Assembly: GCF_001426265.1 (NCBI RefSeq)
Contig: NZ_LMDG01000006.1
Span: forward strand, 62,001 to 126,000
DNA: 64,000 bases
Direction: 5' to 3'
Origin: Rhizobium sp. Root1220
Lineage (GTDB): Bacteria > Pseudomonadota > Alphaproteobacteria > Rhizobiales > Rhizobiaceae
The position numbers and the translations under genes were made by a program. Positions 37,798-49,216 of this stretch are shown piece by piece; position 1 is the first letter of the stretch, and each line of letters begins with the position of its first letter. The notes beneath the pieces were generated by a model that did no database searches, was not told where the DNA came from, and saw nothing but the letters and a program-made list of their open reading frames with translations.

Positions 37798-38643
37798 ATG
37801 ATGAAGACAGCGCGCGCTTTGCTCGCATCGCTCTTGGTGCTGGGCGCAGGCGCTTTGATTTCCGGATGCCAGTCCGACCCCGACATCGATATTACCAAGC
37901 TCGGCCTTGAAACCGATCCGCCGGATGTTCTCTATAATCAGGGCCTCGCCAACATGAAGGCGGGCAATATGGCGGAGGCATCGCGCAAGTTCGATGCCAT
38001 CGACCGCGAGAACCCGTTCTCCGAATGGGCACGCAAGGCCTTGGTGATGAGCACCTTCGTCAAGTATCGCCAGAATCGCCTGGATGATGCGCTTGCTTCC
38101 GGCAATCGCTATATGGCGCAGTATCCGAAATCCAAGGATGCACCGTATGTGCAGTATTTGATCGGTCTCAGCTATTCGAAGCAGATCGTTGACGTGACGC
38201 AGGACCAGCGCGCTGCAACAAAGACCGTCGAGGCCATGCAGGCCGTTGTCGACAACTATCCAGACTCCGAATACGTCGACGACGCGCAGGCGAAGATGCG
38301 GTTTGCGCGTGACCAGCTCGCCGGCAAGGAAATGCAGATCGGCCGCTACTACATGGAGCGCAAGGAATACCTTGCCGCTATCTCGCGCTTCCGAACAGTC
38401 GTCGAAAAATATCCGAGCACGAACCAGATCGAGGAAGCACTCGCTCGCCTCGTCGAAGCCTATTACGCAATGGGCATCGTGGAAGAAGCACAGACTGCTG
38501 CGGCCGTTCTCGGCCACAACTATCCGGACAGCCAGTGGTACGCGGATTCTTACAAGCTGCTGAAGAGTGGTGGCACAGAACCGCGTGAGAACCCGGGCTC
38601 CTGGATCGCCGCGGCAGGCAAGAAACTCCTGCTCGGTTCCTGA
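37798..38643 (+). CDS. bamD: Outer-membrane assembly lipoprotein BamD
   Basis: A 281-residue lipoprotein with a signal ending in LISGC (Cys near residue 23) followed by tetratricopeptide-like helices: [22 protein letters not shown] near residue 46 is the first clear TPR. BamD is the essential helper of BamA in inserting beta-barrel proteins into the outer membrane. ATG 37798 (or the adjacent ATG 37801) is preferred because the signal sequence starts there; an upstream in-frame ATG at 37750 would add a non-signal-like extension. recN follows 5 nt after the stop. Confidence 0.94.
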   Translation: MMKTARALLASLLVLGAGALISGCQSDPDIDITKLGLETDPPDVLYNQGLANMKAGNMAEASRKFDAIDRENPFSEWARKALVMSTFVKYRQNRLDDALASGNRYMAQYPKSKDAPYVQYLIGLSYSKQIVDVTQDQRAATKTVEAMQAVVDNYPDSEYVDDAQAKMRFARDQLAGKEMQIGRYYMERKEYLAAISRFRTVVEKYPSTNQIEEALARLVEAYYAMGIVEEAQTAAAVLGHNYPDSQWYADSYKLLKSGGTEPRENPGSWIAAAGKKLLLGS

Positions 38644-38648
38644 GGCCA

Positions 38649-40322
38649 ATGCTGATCCAGCTTTCGATCCGCGATATCGTCCTGATCGAGCGGCTGGATC
38701 TTGCCTTCGAGACCGGCCTTTCGGTGCTGACCGGCGAGACTGGTGCAGGCAAATCCATACTGCTAGACAGCCTGTCGCTCGCGCTTGGTGGGCGCGGCGA
38801 CGGTGGCCTCGTACGCCATGGCGAAGACAAAGGGCAGGTGACTGCTGTCTTCGACGTGGGGCCGGATCATGACGCCCGCAAGCTGCTTCGCGAAAACGGC
38901 ATCGATGACGACGGGGATCTCATCTTCCGTCGCGTCCAGACTTCCGATGGACGCACGAAGGCTTATGTCAATGACCAGCCGCTCAGCGTACAACTGATGC
39001 GCCAAGCCGGGCAGATGCTGGTCGAGATTCACGGTCAGCACGACGATCGGGCGCTCGTCGATACGCATGCGCATCGGGTGCTGCTCGATGCGTTTGCAGG
39101 GATCAGCGAAGACGTTGTCGGCGTTTCCCAGCTTTATCGTGCGTGGCGGGACACGGAACGCACCCTAAAAAAGCATCGCGAGAAGGTGGAGAATGCGGCC
39201 CGTGAAGCTGACTACATCCGCTCCTCCGTGGACGAACTTGAAAAGCTTTCGCCGCAAGACGGTGAGGAAGAAGAGCTTGCCGACCGTCGCCAGAAAATGA
39301 TGAAAGCCGAACGGATCGCCGGCGACATTGCTGAGGCTTCCGAATTCCTGAATGGCAATGCCTCGCCGGTGCCCCATATTGCCTCGCTGGTTCGTCGGCT
39401 GGAGCGCAAGAGCCACGAGGCGCCGGGACTGTTGGAAGATACCGTAGCGCTTCTCGACGCTGCCCTCGACCAGCTTTCCAACGCTCAGATGGAAGTGGAG
39501 ACAGCGCTCCGGAAAACCGAATACGATCCGAGGGAGTTGGAGCGCGTCGAGGAACGGCTGTTTGCGCTACGCGCTGCCTCGCGCAAATACTCCGTTCCGG
39601 TCACGGAGCTACCGGCACTCGCCGTCCGGATGATCAGCGACCTTGCCGATCTTGACGCCGGCGAGGAGAAGCTTGCCAAGCTGGAGGCCGAAGTCGGGGT
39701 GGCCAAGGCGAGCTATGATGCAGCAGCGCGCTCGCTGTCCGACAAACGCCATCACGCCGCGGAGGCATTGGCATCAGCCGTCATGGCGGAACTGCCTGCC
39801 CTGAAGCTCGAGCGTGCCCGTTTCATGGTGGAGATTACCACCAATGCGGAGGCAGCCGCTCCAGAGGGCATCGATGTTATAGAATTCCACGTCCAGACCA
39901 ATCCCGGCACGCGTCCCGGTTCGATCATGAAGGTCGCATCTGGGGGTGAACTCTCTCGCTTCCTGCTGGCGCTGAAGGTGGCGCTCGCGGATCGCGGCTC
40001 GGCGCCGACACTTGTCTTCGACGAAATCGATACCGGGGTCGGCGGGGCAGTCGCGGATGCGATCGGGCAGCGGCTGAAGCGGCTCTCCGACCGGGTGCAG
40101 GTGCTTTCGGTCACGCATGCGCCGCAGGTGGCCGCCCGGGCGGCGACGCATCTGCTGATCTCGAAGGGACCGGCGTTCGAGGGCTCCGAGAAGATCGCGA
40201 CACGCGTTGCCACCATGGAACCAAAGGACCGGAACGAAGAGATCGCTCGCATGCTGGCCGGCGCGTCGGTCACCGAAGAGGCGAGGGCGGCTGCCGCCCG
40301 ATTGCTCGCCGGCAACGGCTGA
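38649..40322 (+). CDS. recN: DNA repair protein RecN (SMC-like ATPase)
   Basis: A 557-residue ABC/SMC-type ATPase. Walker A is TGETGAGKSILLDSL near residue 28, followed by two long coiled-coil arms (about 150-360), the signature SGGELSRFLLALKVAL near residue 435 and Walker B TLVFDEIDTGVGG near residue 457. RecN tethers DNA ends during double-strand-break repair. It follows bamD by 5 nt, so both may share a transcript. A hairpin terminator at 40349 closes it. Confidence 0.97.
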   Translation: MLIQLSIRDIVLIERLDLAFETGLSVLTGETGAGKSILLDSLSLALGGRGDGGLVRHGEDKGQVTAVFDVGPDHDARKLLRENGIDDDGDLIFRRVQTSDGRTKAYVNDQPLSVQLMRQAGQMLVEIHGQHDDRALVDTHAHRVLLDAFAGISEDVVGVSQLYRAWRDTERTLKKHREKVENAAREADYIRSSVDELEKLSPQDGEEEELADRRQKMMKAERIAGDIAEASEFLNGNASPVPHIASLVRRLERKSHEAPGLLEDTVALLDAALDQLSNAQMEVETALRKTEYDPRELERVEERLFALRAASRKYSVPVTELPALAVRMISDLADLDAGEEKLAKLEAEVGVAKASYDAAARSLSDKRHHAAEALASAVMAELPALKLERARFMVEITTNAEAAAPEGIDVIEFHVQTNPGTRPGSIMKVASGGELSRFLLALKVALADRGSAPTLVFDEIDTGVGGAVADAIGQRLKRLSDRVQVLSVTHAPQVAARAATHLLISKGPAFEGSEKIATRVATMEPKDRNEEIARMLAGASVTEEARAAAARLLAGNG

Positions 40323-42587
<2,265 letters not shown>

Positions 42588-42645
42588 GACCCCCGCGTCC
42601 GATATGGCGTGAGGTGGCCGACGTTGCATCGATCGCGCTTTGCCG

Positions 42646-43179
42646 TCAGGGTCTTATCCGTCCCATCGTATAGGCATCAACATATTCTCCGGCCCGAAAG
42701 CCGAAGGCCCTTAGCAATCCCTCCCGTTCGAAGCCGAATTTCTCGTAGAGGCCGATGGCGACCCTGTTGTCCGTATAGACGGTGAGTTCCAGGCGTTTGA
42801 TATCAAGCCAGTCATCGGCGGCCTCGACCATCGCGCCCAGGAGCAGTTTTCCGATACCGCGCCCGGTGAAGTCGTCATGCACGCCCATACCAATGCTCGC
42901 GACGTGTTGCCGACGGCCGGCGAAACGATTGAGGCCGCCGTTGGCAACGATTGTATCGCCGAGCGTCACTACGAGGTTGAGCGCACCAGGCTCCGGACTC
43001 TCCATGCGCCTGCGGACTTCTTCGACCGTCTGATAGGGCGGCCGCAGGGTGCCAGCCCTGTATCCCGGCAAATTCAACAGGTCGGTTATAGCTTCCGCGT
43101 CGGACAGGCGCGCAGCGCGGACGGTAGCGTCCCCCAAGCTCGCTCGGGCGGGCGGTTCGTTGACTTCACTATCAGACAT
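42646..43179 (-). CDS. GNAT-family N-acetyltransferase, YhhY/AaaT-like
   Basis: A 177-residue acetyltransferase. VRAARLSDAEAITDLLN is the first strand and helix, GMGVHDDFTGRGIGKLLLGAMVEAADDW near residue 100 is the acetyl-CoA site (RGIGK as Q/RxxGxG/A), and LELTVYTDNRVAIGLYEKFGFEREG completes the fold. The last part (AGEYVDAYTMGRI) resembles the L-amino-acid acetyltransferase YhhY, so amino acids are possible substrates. ATG 43179 has GGAGAGC upstream; a further in-frame ATG sits at 43191. It converges on ligA. Its leader has two hairpins, described separately. Confidence 0.85.
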   Translation of the reverse strand: MSDSEVNEPPARASLGDATVRAARLSDAEAITDLLNLPGYRAGTLRPPYQTVEEVRRRMESPEPGALNLVVTLGDTIVANGGLNRFAGRRQHVASIGMGVHDDFTGRGIGKLLLGAMVEAADDWLDIKRLELTVYTDNRVAIGLYEKFGFEREGLLRAFGFRAGEYVDAYTMGRIRP

Positions 43180-43182
43180 TTC

Positions 43183-43239
43183 GCTCTCCATGAGTTACAA
43201 GGAGAGCCGGTCCAAACCCTGCTCGCCTCGGCAGGGTTT
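43183..43239 (-). promoter_or_regulatory. Two hairpins in the leader of the GNAT acetyltransferase gene
   Basis: GCTCTCC-N11-GGAGAGC (43183-43207) is a perfect 7-bp dyad; on the minus strand its 3' arm is the GGAG Shine-Dalgarno for the ATG at 43179. Just upstream, AAACCCTGC (43214-43222) and GCAGGGTTT (43231-43239) form a second 9-bp stem. On the plus strand that second stem is followed by TT and then GGG, so it could also work as a weak plus-strand terminator. Confidence 0.4.
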
Positions 43240-43450
43240 TTGGGATGATCGGACGGTTTCTAACGCACCATCGCTCCCGCACACCCTGTCTGGGTGGTGG
43301 TGGTGATATGAAGCGTTGCCATGGTCACAGGTCCGATCATTGATACAGAATTTGTCATTGGCTTTCAAATGTCAACGCCGCGGAGAAATTTGCCTAAGGC
43401 GTGCTGCGCGGCTATCCCTGATTCAATAGAACGAATCGGAGCGTGTCTGC

Positions 43451-44041
43451 TTGAAGACCATTGCCATTGATTTCGAGACGGCCAACGAGCAACGGGCGAG
43501 TGCCTGCTCGGTCGGCCTTGCCTGGATCGAGGATGGCCGGGTGACGCGCGTCGAGGAGCGGCTGATCCGTCCCAGGGACATGCGCTTCTCCGGCATGAAC
43601 ATCGCCATCCACGGTATCCGTCCCGAGCACGTCGAGGACGCCGCAGAGTTTCCCGAGGTGATGGACGAGTTCCACGACGATTTTTGCGGCGCGACGATGA
43701 TCGCGCACAACGCAGCGTTCGATTTCAGCGTGTGGCGGTCGAGCCTCGATCTCTATCGTCAATCGTATCCAGAACTCACATATCTCTGCAGTCTAAAGAT
43801 GTCTCAGCGCATCTGGCCGCAATTCCTGTCACACCGTCTGAACATGCTTGCCGAGCATCTCGGGTTGCGCTTCGTGCATCACAACGCTGCCGAGGACGCC
43901 GCCGTCTGCGCACAAGCCGCAATCGAGATGGCGAGACAGATCGGGGCCGCTGCGGTTCACGCCATTCCTGCCTTGATTGGAATGAAGCCCGGCCGTTTGA
44001 CGGCCGGTGGCTACGAGCCCTGCACCTGCCGTAAGGCCTGA
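43451..44041 (+). CDS. DEDDh-family 3'-5' exonuclease (DnaQ-like)
   Basis: A 196-residue RNase H-fold exonuclease. Catalytic acids are in AIDFETA (Asp7, Glu9) and AHNAAFDFS near residue 83; the final His-Asp pair is in HHNAAEDAAV near residue 138. Family members degrade DNA or RNA from 3' ends; this one resembles stand-alone DnaQ-like proteins rather than the polymerase III epsilon subunit. The start is TTG at 43451. The C-terminus ends in CTCRK, which is unusual but may be just a tail. Confidence 0.87.
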   Translation: MKTIAIDFETANEQRASACSVGLAWIEDGRVTRVEERLIRPRDMRFSGMNIAIHGIRPEHVEDAAEFPEVMDEFHDDFCGATMIAHNAAFDFSVWRSSLDLYRQSYPELTYLCSLKMSQRIWPQFLSHRLNMLAEHLGLRFVHHNAAEDAAVCAQAAIEMARQIGAAAVHAIPALIGMKPGRLTAGGYEPCTCRKA

Positions 44042-44107
44042 GCGTTTCCTTGCAAAGGCTTCGAGCGCACTTACGTTATAGTAGGGAAACCTTAGGGAGC
44101 CATCATC

Positions 44108-44602
44108 ATGTTCACAAAGCACAATTTCGTTCTTTCGGCCGCCGTGCTGGTTGGCCTCTTTGCCGGGACCGCATCCGCAGATGTGGTGGGCAAGGTCGGC
44201 GTCGACTGGATCGGCAACGACATCATCGTCGATGCGGTGGCCGACCCTGAAGTGAAGGGAGTTACCTGCCACGTCACCTATTTCGAGCGCAGTGTTATCG
44301 ACCGGGTCAAGAATGGTAACTGGTTCGAAGATCCCTCGAACAGCGCGATCTCTTGCCATCAGACAGGTCCGATCGAAATCGGCGACATAGAGATGTCGAG
44401 CGGTGGGGATGAGGTCTTCAAATCCGGTATCTCGCTGATCTGGAAGAAGCTTGTGGTCAACCGGATCTACGACAAGCAGAACGACACGCTGATCTATCTC
44501 GCGCATTCCCGTCAAGTCACCGACGGTTCCGCGAAGATGGCGATTTCGACGGTTTCGCTCTACGGGCAGAACGTGACGTGGGCGAACGGCAAGCCGCAAT
44601 AG
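44108..44602 (+). CDS. creA: CreA-family secreted protein
   Basis: A 164-residue protein with a Sec signal peptide (cleavage likely after ASA near residue 24) and a single CreA domain (VGKVGVDWIGNDIIVDAVADPEVKGVTCHVTYF-like strands and SAISCHQTGPI). Two Cys (near residues 55 and 79) may form a disulfide in the periplasm. The biochemical function of the CreA family is unknown. TATAGT in the upstream gap is a plausible -10 element. Likely monocistronic. Confidence 0.85.
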   Translation: MFTKHNFVLSAAVLVGLFAGTASADVVGKVGVDWIGNDIIVDAVADPEVKGVTCHVTYFERSVIDRVKNGNWFEDPSNSAISCHQTGPIEIGDIEMSSGGDEVFKSGISLIWKKLVVNRIYDKQNDTLIYLAHSRQVTDGSAKMAISTVSLYGQNVTWANGKPQ

Positions 44603-44715
44603 GAACCGTGTGACCTCGCACTGCGCAGTTCCCGAACTGTCGTCATGCGGCGGATGGAAATCGGTTGCGGGCGAAGATAAGGTCCGGTGCCGGATCAAAT
44701 CGAAGAGGATGCCCG

Positions 44716-45585
44716 ATGCCAAGCCTTGCAAGAATCGCGAACCAATACCTGACGGTCGATGTCTCCTCCCTCGGTGCCGAGATGCAGGCATTAACCACCA
44801 GCGACGGGCGCTCCTGGCTGTGGAGCGGCGATGCGGCGTTCTGGGGCGGGCGGTCGCCGGTTCTGTTCCCGATTGTCGGCAAGGCACCCGACGATACCCT
44901 TGCGATCGACGGCCAGAGATATCCGATGGGGCAGCATGGCTTCGCCCGTCGGACAGAGTTCGTTCTTGCTTCCTCCAGCGCGACGATGTGCCGATATGAG
45001 CTCGCGTCGTCGCCGGCAACGAAGGCGGTCTACCCGTTCGATTTCCTGCTGGCGGTCGAGCACGCGGTCGAGGGACGGGCGCTGACTGTCGCGGCGGAGG
45101 TCAGCAATCGCGACCAGCGGCCACTGCCCTTCGGCATCGGCTTTCATCCGGCCTTTGTCTGGCCGTTGCCGGGCGCCGCCGGAAAGGACCATGTCGTCAC
45201 GCTCGACAATCATGGCGAGCCGGATCTGGTTAGACTGGATGGCGGCCTGATTTCGCCTGCGAAACTTGCATCGCCCTTCACGGCCGGACGACTGGTCCTC
45301 AGCCACGGCATGTTCGAAAAGGACGCCATGATCTTTCCTCAAGGTGCGGGGAAGGGCCTGCGCTACGGGGTCGAAGGTGGGTCGTCGATGCATTTCAGCT
45401 TCGACAATCTGCCCAATCTGGCGCTGTGGCAGAAACCAGGTGCACCGTTTATCTGCATCGAGCCATGGCATGGGACCGCGGCAGAGAAGGGCGGCTCGAG
45501 CGAGTTGGCGCAGCGGCCGTATAGCCAGACACTCGCTCCCGGCGCCGTCGCCCGCTTCGCATTCACCGTCGAGATCGCCGAATAG
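44716..45585 (+). CDS. Aldose 1-epimerase-family protein
   Basis: A 289-residue beta-sandwich sugar mutarotase-like protein. Visible features are LTVDVSSLGAEMQAL near the start, SPVLFPIVGKAPDD, MGQHGFARRTEF near residue 77 and IGFHPAFVWPL near residue 150, with the conserved His residues of the active site, and CIEPWHGTA near residue 255. It may interconvert anomers of a sugar or sugar phosphate (LacX/GalM type); substrate unknown. ATG 44716 follows GAGGATGCCCG; an upstream in-frame start at 44665 seems less likely. Confidence 0.85.
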   Translation: MPSLARIANQYLTVDVSSLGAEMQALTTSDGRSWLWSGDAAFWGGRSPVLFPIVGKAPDDTLAIDGQRYPMGQHGFARRTEFVLASSSATMCRYELASSPATKAVYPFDFLLAVEHAVEGRALTVAAEVSNRDQRPLPFGIGFHPAFVWPLPGAAGKDHVVTLDNHGEPDLVRLDGGLISPAKLASPFTAGRLVLSHGMFEKDAMIFPQGAGKGLRYGVEGGSSMHFSFDNLPNLALWQKPGAPFICIEPWHGTAAEKGGSSELAQRPYSQTLAPGAVARFAFTVEIAE

Positions 45586-45611
45586 GCGACAGCTGATATC
45601 AGACGCCGACG

Positions 45612-45642
45612 AGACGCCCGGAACGGATCGTTGCGGGCGTCT
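45612..45642. terminator. Bidirectional terminator-like hairpin between epimerase and cheW
   Basis: AGACGCCCG (45612-45620) pairs perfectly with CGGGCGTCT (45634-45642) around a 13-nt loop. It lies between two convergent genes, suiting termination from both sides. The U-tract is short (TTAC). Confidence 0.5.
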
Positions 45643-45663
45643 TACATTCTGAGTTCGATGATC

Positions 45664-46131
45664 TCAGGCGACTTGCGCCAGTTCGTCGGCGATGACCGTG
45701 TCGAGGTTGAGGAAACAGACCATGGTCTTTTCCAGCGCGACGATGCCGCGGCAGAATGCGCGCTGGGCTTCCGGGATGATTTCCGGGGCCGGCTGAAGGT
45801 TTTCGCTCTTGATGGTCATCATGTCGGAAACCTGCTCGACGAGCAGGCCGACCAACTTGCCGGCGATATCCGTGACGATGATGGCGGAGCGCTCGGATGG
45901 CTCGGTCATCTTCATGCCGAGGCGGCAGGCCATGTCGATGACAGGGATAACTGCGCCGCGCAGGTTGATCAGGCCGAGAACGTAAGGCGGGGTATGCGGC
46001 ATCGGGGTGACGGGGGCCCAGCCGCGGATTTCGCGGATCGCCATGATGTCGATGCAGAATTCCTGCTCACCGAGGTGGAAGGAGACGATCTCGAGATGCG
46101 AGCCGGTCTGGTTGATGACAGTGGTATTCAT
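45664..46131 (-). CDS. cheW: Orphan CheW chemotaxis coupling protein
   Basis: A 155-residue CheW-like protein. EIVSFHLGEQEFCIDIMAIREI near residue 14, PYVLGLINLRGAVIPVIDMACRLG near residue 49 and GLLVEQVSDMMTIKSENLQP near residue 95 define the two SH3-like halves. CheW links receptors to the kinase CheA. No cheA, receptor or other chemotaxis gene lies nearby, so it must serve a pathway encoded elsewhere. The start ATG has GGGAA about 11 nt upstream. It converges with the epimerase gene. Confidence 0.92.
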   Translation of the reverse strand: MNTTVINQTGSHLEIVSFHLGEQEFCIDIMAIREIRGWAPVTPMPHTPPYVLGLINLRGAVIPVIDMACRLGMKMTEPSERSAIIVTDIAGKLVGLLVEQVSDMMTIKSENLQPAPEIIPEAQRAFCRGIVALEKTMVCFLNLDTVIADELAQVA

Positions 46132-46546
46132 GATCAGAATTGTTCCCAGTTGTCTCTGGCGGCAGCGCGCCGCTGAATGCGCCCGCGAATTGCCGATTGG
46201 GCTTCATGCGGGAGATGGTTCCGGATGCGAGACCGCTTTTGCTTCCCGCGGCGTTGGACGGGCATTCATGCCCTCGCCGATATTGAACTGCTGAACCAGA
46301 TGCTAAAGACTGTGTTGATTCCGTTCAGTCCGACCGATTGTTCGCGTGGAGAGGTTACGATTGGTTTAACATGTTCGTCGTTGCCCAAACATCTTGGCGA
46401 CGACCGGCTTCGACGTGGGTCGAGGTTCTTTCACCTGCCTATGTGGGGCAATTGACCACGGGTCGAAAACGGGTGTTGAATTGCGTGCGGTGGTGCAAAG
46501 CGGTATCAGGCAGAGAGGACCATACCTGTCTGCAAGGAATTGATTG
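46132..46546. other. Divergent intergenic region between cheW and the SCO1 gene
   Basis: A 415-nt region with no supported gene. It should contain the promoters of both flanking genes; TTGACC at 46453 is the best -35-like hexamer for the right-hand gene but lacks a good -10. GTCGTTGCC (46377-46385) and GGCGACGAC (46396-46404) form a 9-bp stem with one G-U and no U-tract. Short open frames across it lack ribosome binding sites. Confidence 0.5.
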
Positions 46547-47149
46547 ATGAAGACTGTTCGCATCGCTGTCTGGGTCGCCGTGCTGCTGATGGCCGGTATT
46601 CTCGGCTGGCTGACGCTCAATGTCACCAAGACCAAGGAAGCGCTCTCGGAAGGTGCTTTCGGCGTGCCATTCACGCTGGTCGCACAAAATGGACAGCCCA
46701 TCACGGAACAGGCATTCCGCGGCAAGCCTTCGGCGGTTTTCTTCGGCTTTACCCATTGCCCGGAGGTCTGCCCGACCACGCTATTCGAGTTGAACGGTTG
46801 GCTGGAGAAGATCGATCCGAAGGGCGACAAGCTGCAGGCCTATTTCGTAACCGTCGATCCCGAGCGCGACACCCCCGAGGTGATGAATCAGTATGTTTCC
46901 AATGTCTCGAAACGGATCGTCGGCATATCGGGGACGCCCGATAAGGTCGCGGATGTGATCAAGGGCTACCGTGTCTACGCCAAGAAGGTGCCGCTCGACG
47001 CCAACAATCCGACTGGCGATTATACGATGGATCACACGGCCTCGGTATTCCTGCTCGATTCTGCCGGGCGGTTCGCCGGAACGATCGCCTATGGTGAAAA
47101 TCCCGATACGGCGGTAAAAAAGCTGGAGAACCTCGTCAGCAAGGGATGA
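46547..47149 (+). CDS. SCO1/SenC-family copper-binding thioredoxin-fold protein
   Basis: A 200-residue membrane-anchored protein with an N-terminal helix (about residues 5-25) and a thioredoxin-like SCO domain. The metal/thiol site CPEVCP is near residue 77 (FGFTHCPEVCPTTL) and the third ligand His is in MDHTASVFLLD near residue 163. SCO proteins deliver copper to the CuA centre of cytochrome c oxidase. ATG 46547 with AAGGA upstream is preferred to the TTG just before it. It precedes a monooxygenase gene by 4 nt, so they may be co-transcribed. Confidence 0.92.
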   Translation: MKTVRIAVWVAVLLMAGILGWLTLNVTKTKEALSEGAFGVPFTLVAQNGQPITEQAFRGKPSAVFFGFTHCPEVCPTTLFELNGWLEKIDPKGDKLQAYFVTVDPERDTPEVMNQYVSNVSKRIVGISGTPDKVADVIKGYRVYAKKVPLDANNPTGDYTMDHTASVFLLDSAGRFAGTIAYGENPDTAVKKLENLVSKG

Positions 47150-47153
47150 CATC

Positions 47154-48281
47154 ATGGCGCCTGGTCATCGCAGGATTCTAGTCGCCGGAGCCGGCGCAAC
47201 CGGTCTCACGGCTGCGCTGGAACTCGCCAGACGCGGATTTCGACCTCGGATCATAGACAACGGTGAAGGCACTGTCCCGCTTTTGGAGAGCCGCGCTCTC
47301 GGCATCAATGCGCGGACGCTCGCCTTGCTGGCTCCGTCGAGGGTCACCGACGCCATCTTGCAGGAGGCGCAGCAACTCGCGCAATTCCGCGTCGTTGCCA
47401 AGCGGCGTAGGCTTGCGGTTCTGGACACTACCAAGGTTCCCGGACCGTACGGTGCGCTTCATGCCTTGGCGCAGGGACATACCGAACGGCTGCTGCTGGG
47501 CAAGCTCTCCGACTATGAAGTTGTCCCGGAGTGGCATACGACGGTCGAGACGGTCTCTGAAGATCTTTTGAAGCCCCAGGTCACTCTGCGCAAGCCGGAT
47601 GGCTCAGTCGAGACCGCCGAATTCGATATCGTCATTGGCGCAGACGGCGCTCATTCGACGGTACGCAAGTCGATTGGCGTGGCGTTCCCAGGCGAGGCAC
47701 TCGAAAGCAGCTTCTACCTTGCCGATTTTCGCTACACGCGGGAAATCGATTCGCATTTTGTCGAGATGATCCTGCTGGACCCCGGCATGATCGGCAGGGT
47801 TCCGGTCGAGCGGGATGTCGTTCGCTATATTTCGACACTTCCGGATTTCGAAAGCAGCATCGACCACCCGGCGCCTATCGCGGAACAGACTTGGGCAACC
47901 AGCTTCCGTATTCACTTCCGCCACGTCGAGACAATGTCAAAAGGAAACGTGTTTCTTGCTGGGGACGCCGCGCATATTCACTCACCAGCTGGCGCACGTG
48001 GCATGAACCTCGGCATAGAGGATGCATGCTGGCTAGCTTGGCTGATCGCCGAGGGTCGCGAGGCGGATTATACCCAGCTACGAATGCCAGCGGTCCTGAC
48101 CGTGTTGAAACAGACACGTCAGCTCACGGCCCTGTTCACCATGAGCAATCCGCTGGCTATCAAGCTGAGGAACCTTGCGATACCCACCCTTTTCAGACTA
48201 CCTGCATTTTCACACAGATTGCTTCGCGGCGTATCGGGATATGATACGCCGGCACCGCCATGGATCGATGGCGCGCTATAA
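47154..48281 (+). CDS. FAD-dependent monooxygenase (PHBH fold)
   Basis: A 375-residue flavoprotein hydroxylase-like enzyme. The Rossmann loop is VAGAGATGLTAALELARRG near residue 10, the DG motif is IGADGAHSTVRKSIG near residue 162 and the second FAD motif is FLAGDAAHIHSPAGARGMNLGIEDA near residue 265. Enzymes of this class hydroxylate aromatic or polyketide-like compounds or epoxidise lipids; the substrate cannot be inferred. It starts 4 nt after the SCO1 gene, suggesting shared transcription, though no shared function is evident. Confidence 0.85.
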   Translation: MAPGHRRILVAGAGATGLTAALELARRGFRPRIIDNGEGTVPLLESRALGINARTLALLAPSRVTDAILQEAQQLAQFRVVAKRRRLAVLDTTKVPGPYGALHALAQGHTERLLLGKLSDYEVVPEWHTTVETVSEDLLKPQVTLRKPDGSVETAEFDIVIGADGAHSTVRKSIGVAFPGEALESSFYLADFRYTREIDSHFVEMILLDPGMIGRVPVERDVVRYISTLPDFESSIDHPAPIAEQTWATSFRIHFRHVETMSKGNVFLAGDAAHIHSPAGARGMNLGIEDACWLAWLIAEGREADYTQLRMPAVLTVLKQTRQLTALFTMSNPLAIKLRNLAIPTLFRLPAFSHRLLRGVSGYDTPAPPWIDGAL

Positions 48282-48296
48282 CTGGAAAGACCGCCC

Positions 48297-49175
48297 GTGA
48301 GTGAAATACGCCTCTATGTGACAACCACCGAAATACGGGCAGGGCAGATTCTCGATCTGCTGTCGGACGTGTTCGGCGAAGAAGATTTCGCGATCGCGAC
48401 GACGGAGATCGATGAAAAGAAGGATATCTGGGAAGCGTCCGTCTACATGATGCGCGAAGACGAGGCAGAGGTGCGCAGCCGTGTGGAAGAGGCGCTGACG
48501 CACGCCTTTCCCGATGCGAAGGTTGAACGGGAAGTCATTCCGGAGATCGACTGGGTCGCGAAATCGCTGGAGGGTTTGAAGCCGGTTCGTGCAGGGCGCT
48601 TCCTGGTTCATGGATCGCATGACAGGGACAAGGTACGCTCCGGTGACATCGCCATCGAGATCGATGCGGGGCAGGCTTTCGGGACAGGCCACCACGGCAC
48701 GACGGCAGGTTGCCTGGAGACGATCGATCACGTGGTCCGCTCACGACGGGTGCGCAATGCGCTCGACCTGGGTACCGGCAGCGGGGTGCTCGCCATTGCA
48801 GTGCGAAAGCTCAAGAACATTCCGGTACTGGCGACCGACATCGATCCAATCGCGACACGGGTTGCGGCAGAGAACGTCCGCCGCAATGGTATCGCCTCCG
48901 GCGTTTCGACGGAGACCGCGCCGGGATTTCATTCGACTGCCTTCTCCGCGCACGGTCCGTTCGACCTGATAATTGCCAATATTCTCGCGCGACCTCTGAT
49001 CAGGATGGCGCCGCAGCTTGTCACCCACCTGGCTTCAGGCGGCTCCGTGATCCTGTCCGGCATTCTTGCAACGCAGCGCTGGAAGGTGCTCGCGGCGTAT
49101 AACGGCGCGCATTTGCGCCACGTCCGGACGATCTGGCGCAATGGCTGGGTGACAATCCATCTCGATCGCCCCTGA
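48297..49175 (+). CDS. prmA: Ribosomal protein L11 methyltransferase PrmA
   Basis: A 292-residue methyltransferase with an N-terminal substrate-recognition domain and a SAM domain: EIDAGQAFGTGHHGTTAG near residue 120, LDLGTGSGVLAIAVRKL near residue 157, ATDIDPIATRVAAENVRRNG, and the active-site loop NILARPL near residue 226. It trimethylates residues of ribosomal protein L11. It starts at GTG 48297, 15 nt after the monooxygenase gene. It converges with the small minus-strand unit that ends at 49188. Confidence 0.92.
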   Translation: MSEIRLYVTTTEIRAGQILDLLSDVFGEEDFAIATTEIDEKKDIWEASVYMMREDEAEVRSRVEEALTHAFPDAKVEREVIPEIDWVAKSLEGLKPVRAGRFLVHGSHDRDKVRSGDIAIEIDAGQAFGTGHHGTTAGCLETIDHVVRSRRVRNALDLGTGSGVLAIAVRKLKNIPVLATDIDPIATRVAAENVRRNGIASGVSTETAPGFHSTAFSAHGPFDLIIANILARPLIRMAPQLVTHLASGGSVILSGILATQRWKVLAAYNGAHLRHVRTIWRNGWVTIHLDRP

Positions 49176-49187
49176 GACGCGTAAACG

Positions 49188-49216
49188 AAAAAAGGCGGTG
49201 CCGATGGCACCGCCTT
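49188..49216 (-). terminator. Intrinsic terminator of the small minus-strand unit
   Basis: AAGGCGGTGCC-ATC-GGCACCGCCTT is an 11-bp perfect stem on the minus strand, followed by TTTT to give six consecutive T's. On the plus strand there is no U-tract, so it serves the minus-strand RNA rather than prmA. Confidence 0.88.

Noticed and set aside
46177..46547. Short plus-strand frames between cheW and the SCO1 gene
   Set aside because: No ribosome binding sites, no family features, and composition like random GC-rich sequence.
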